This document shows, one piece after another, positions 6,788 to 7,093 of a stretch of DNA of 7,093 bases. The position numbers and the translations under genes were made by a program. The stretch lies in NCBI GenBank assembly GCA_015655165.1, contig JAATFN010000039.1, forward strand, positions 1-7,093, given 5' to 3'. Position 1 is the stretch's first letter, and the number at the start of each line of letters is the position of its first letter. The notes under the pieces are model-generated. The model worked only from the letters and a program-made list of their open reading frames with translations. It searched no databases and was not told the origin of the DNA. The DNA comes from Betaproteobacteria bacterium. GTDB taxonomy: Bacteria; Pseudomonadota; Gammaproteobacteria; Burkholderiales; Burkholderiaceae_D.

Positions 6788-7093
6788 TTATTGTGCTATA
6801 CCTAACAGGCCGCACGCTGTCGCACATTGCGCCTGCGCTTGCGCCAATGTTGGTGCTGTAAACGTAATATGTCCCATTTTTCTATTCCGGCGTGCCTGTG
6901 CTTTACCATATAGATGCAAATGTGCCCCCGCTAACGCCACAACCTTATCCCACGCTGGTTCACGTGATTGTTCTGAACCTGCATCAAACCAGACATCACC
7001 CAGAATATTCAACATCACAGCCGGAGAATGTTGCCTGACGTCGCCCAAAGGCAATCGTGCCATCGCACGTACTTGCTGCTCGAACTGGCTGGT
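6788..7093 (-). CDS. purK: N5-carboxyaminoimidazole ribonucleotide synthase, C-terminal part (partial)
   Basis: PurK uses ATP and bicarbonate to convert AIR to N5-CAIR in purine synthesis; PurE then rearranges the product. Only the last 101 residues are in the window, and the frame is open to the right edge, so the gene starts beyond it. The fragment begins [18 protein letters not shown], then [11 protein letters not shown] (23-33), the conserved [19 protein letters not shown] stretch (58-76), and a helical C-terminus. These match the C-terminal region of ATP-grasp PurK proteins; the main ATP-grasp residues lie outside the window. An internal ATG at 7063 is not a start. The gene stops one base before tsaC, implying a shared transcript. 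In relatives purE often precedes purK, which could be checked just beyond the window. Confidence 0.93.
   Translation of the reverse strand, partial: TSQFEQQVRAMARLPLGDVRQHSPAVMLNILGDVWFDAGSEQSREPAWDKVVALAGAHLHLYGKAQARRNRKMGHITFTAPTLAQAQAQCATACGLLGIAQ

Overview
The window reads as an ordinary chromosomal stretch of a betaproteobacterium, most likely order Burkholderiales and perhaps Oxalobacteraceae-like. The evidence is protein resemblance (a Burkholderiales-style start of PurB, and an operon of purK with a two-domain Sua5) and moderate base composition. The genus cannot be fixed from sequence alone. No phage, transposon, CRISPR, toxin-antitoxin or defence genes are visible. I do not see a new biological system, and the findings below are mostly regulatory-DNA observations.

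Layout, left to right. The last 22 codons of bacterioferritin (bfr, +) end at 69 and meet a YibF-like glutathione S-transferase gene (-) tail to tail across a strong two-way terminator. The GST gene is divergent from purB (+, adenylosuccinate lyase); the roughly 200 bp between them holds a 31-bp palindrome over a likely extended -10 promoter. A 177-bp structured gap leads to pdxH (+, pyridoxamine phosphate oxidase). pdxH converges on msrA (-, methionine sulfoxide reductase A) with only 17 bp between the stop codons; the pdxH terminator hairpin lies partly inside the end of msrA.

msrA and a RutF-like flavin reductase gene (+) diverge from an AT-rich 240-bp region rich in CAATTG palindromes. 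The flavin reductase gene then converges on an ompW-family outer membrane protein gene (-), which ends in a textbook terminator. Upstream of ompW on the same strand lie sua5/tsaC (-, threonylcarbamoyl-AMP synthase for tRNA t6A) and the 3' end of purK (-). The latter two are separated by one base and are almost certainly one operon.

Functional themes are purine synthesis (purB, purK), vitamin B6 cofactor supply (pdxH), tRNA modification (sua5), redox and oxidative-stress handling (bfr, GST, msrA, flavin reductase) and one outer-membrane porin. Most genes appear to be independent transcription units with their own promoters and terminators. There is no gene-free stretch longer than 300 bases; the largest gap is 4522-4794.
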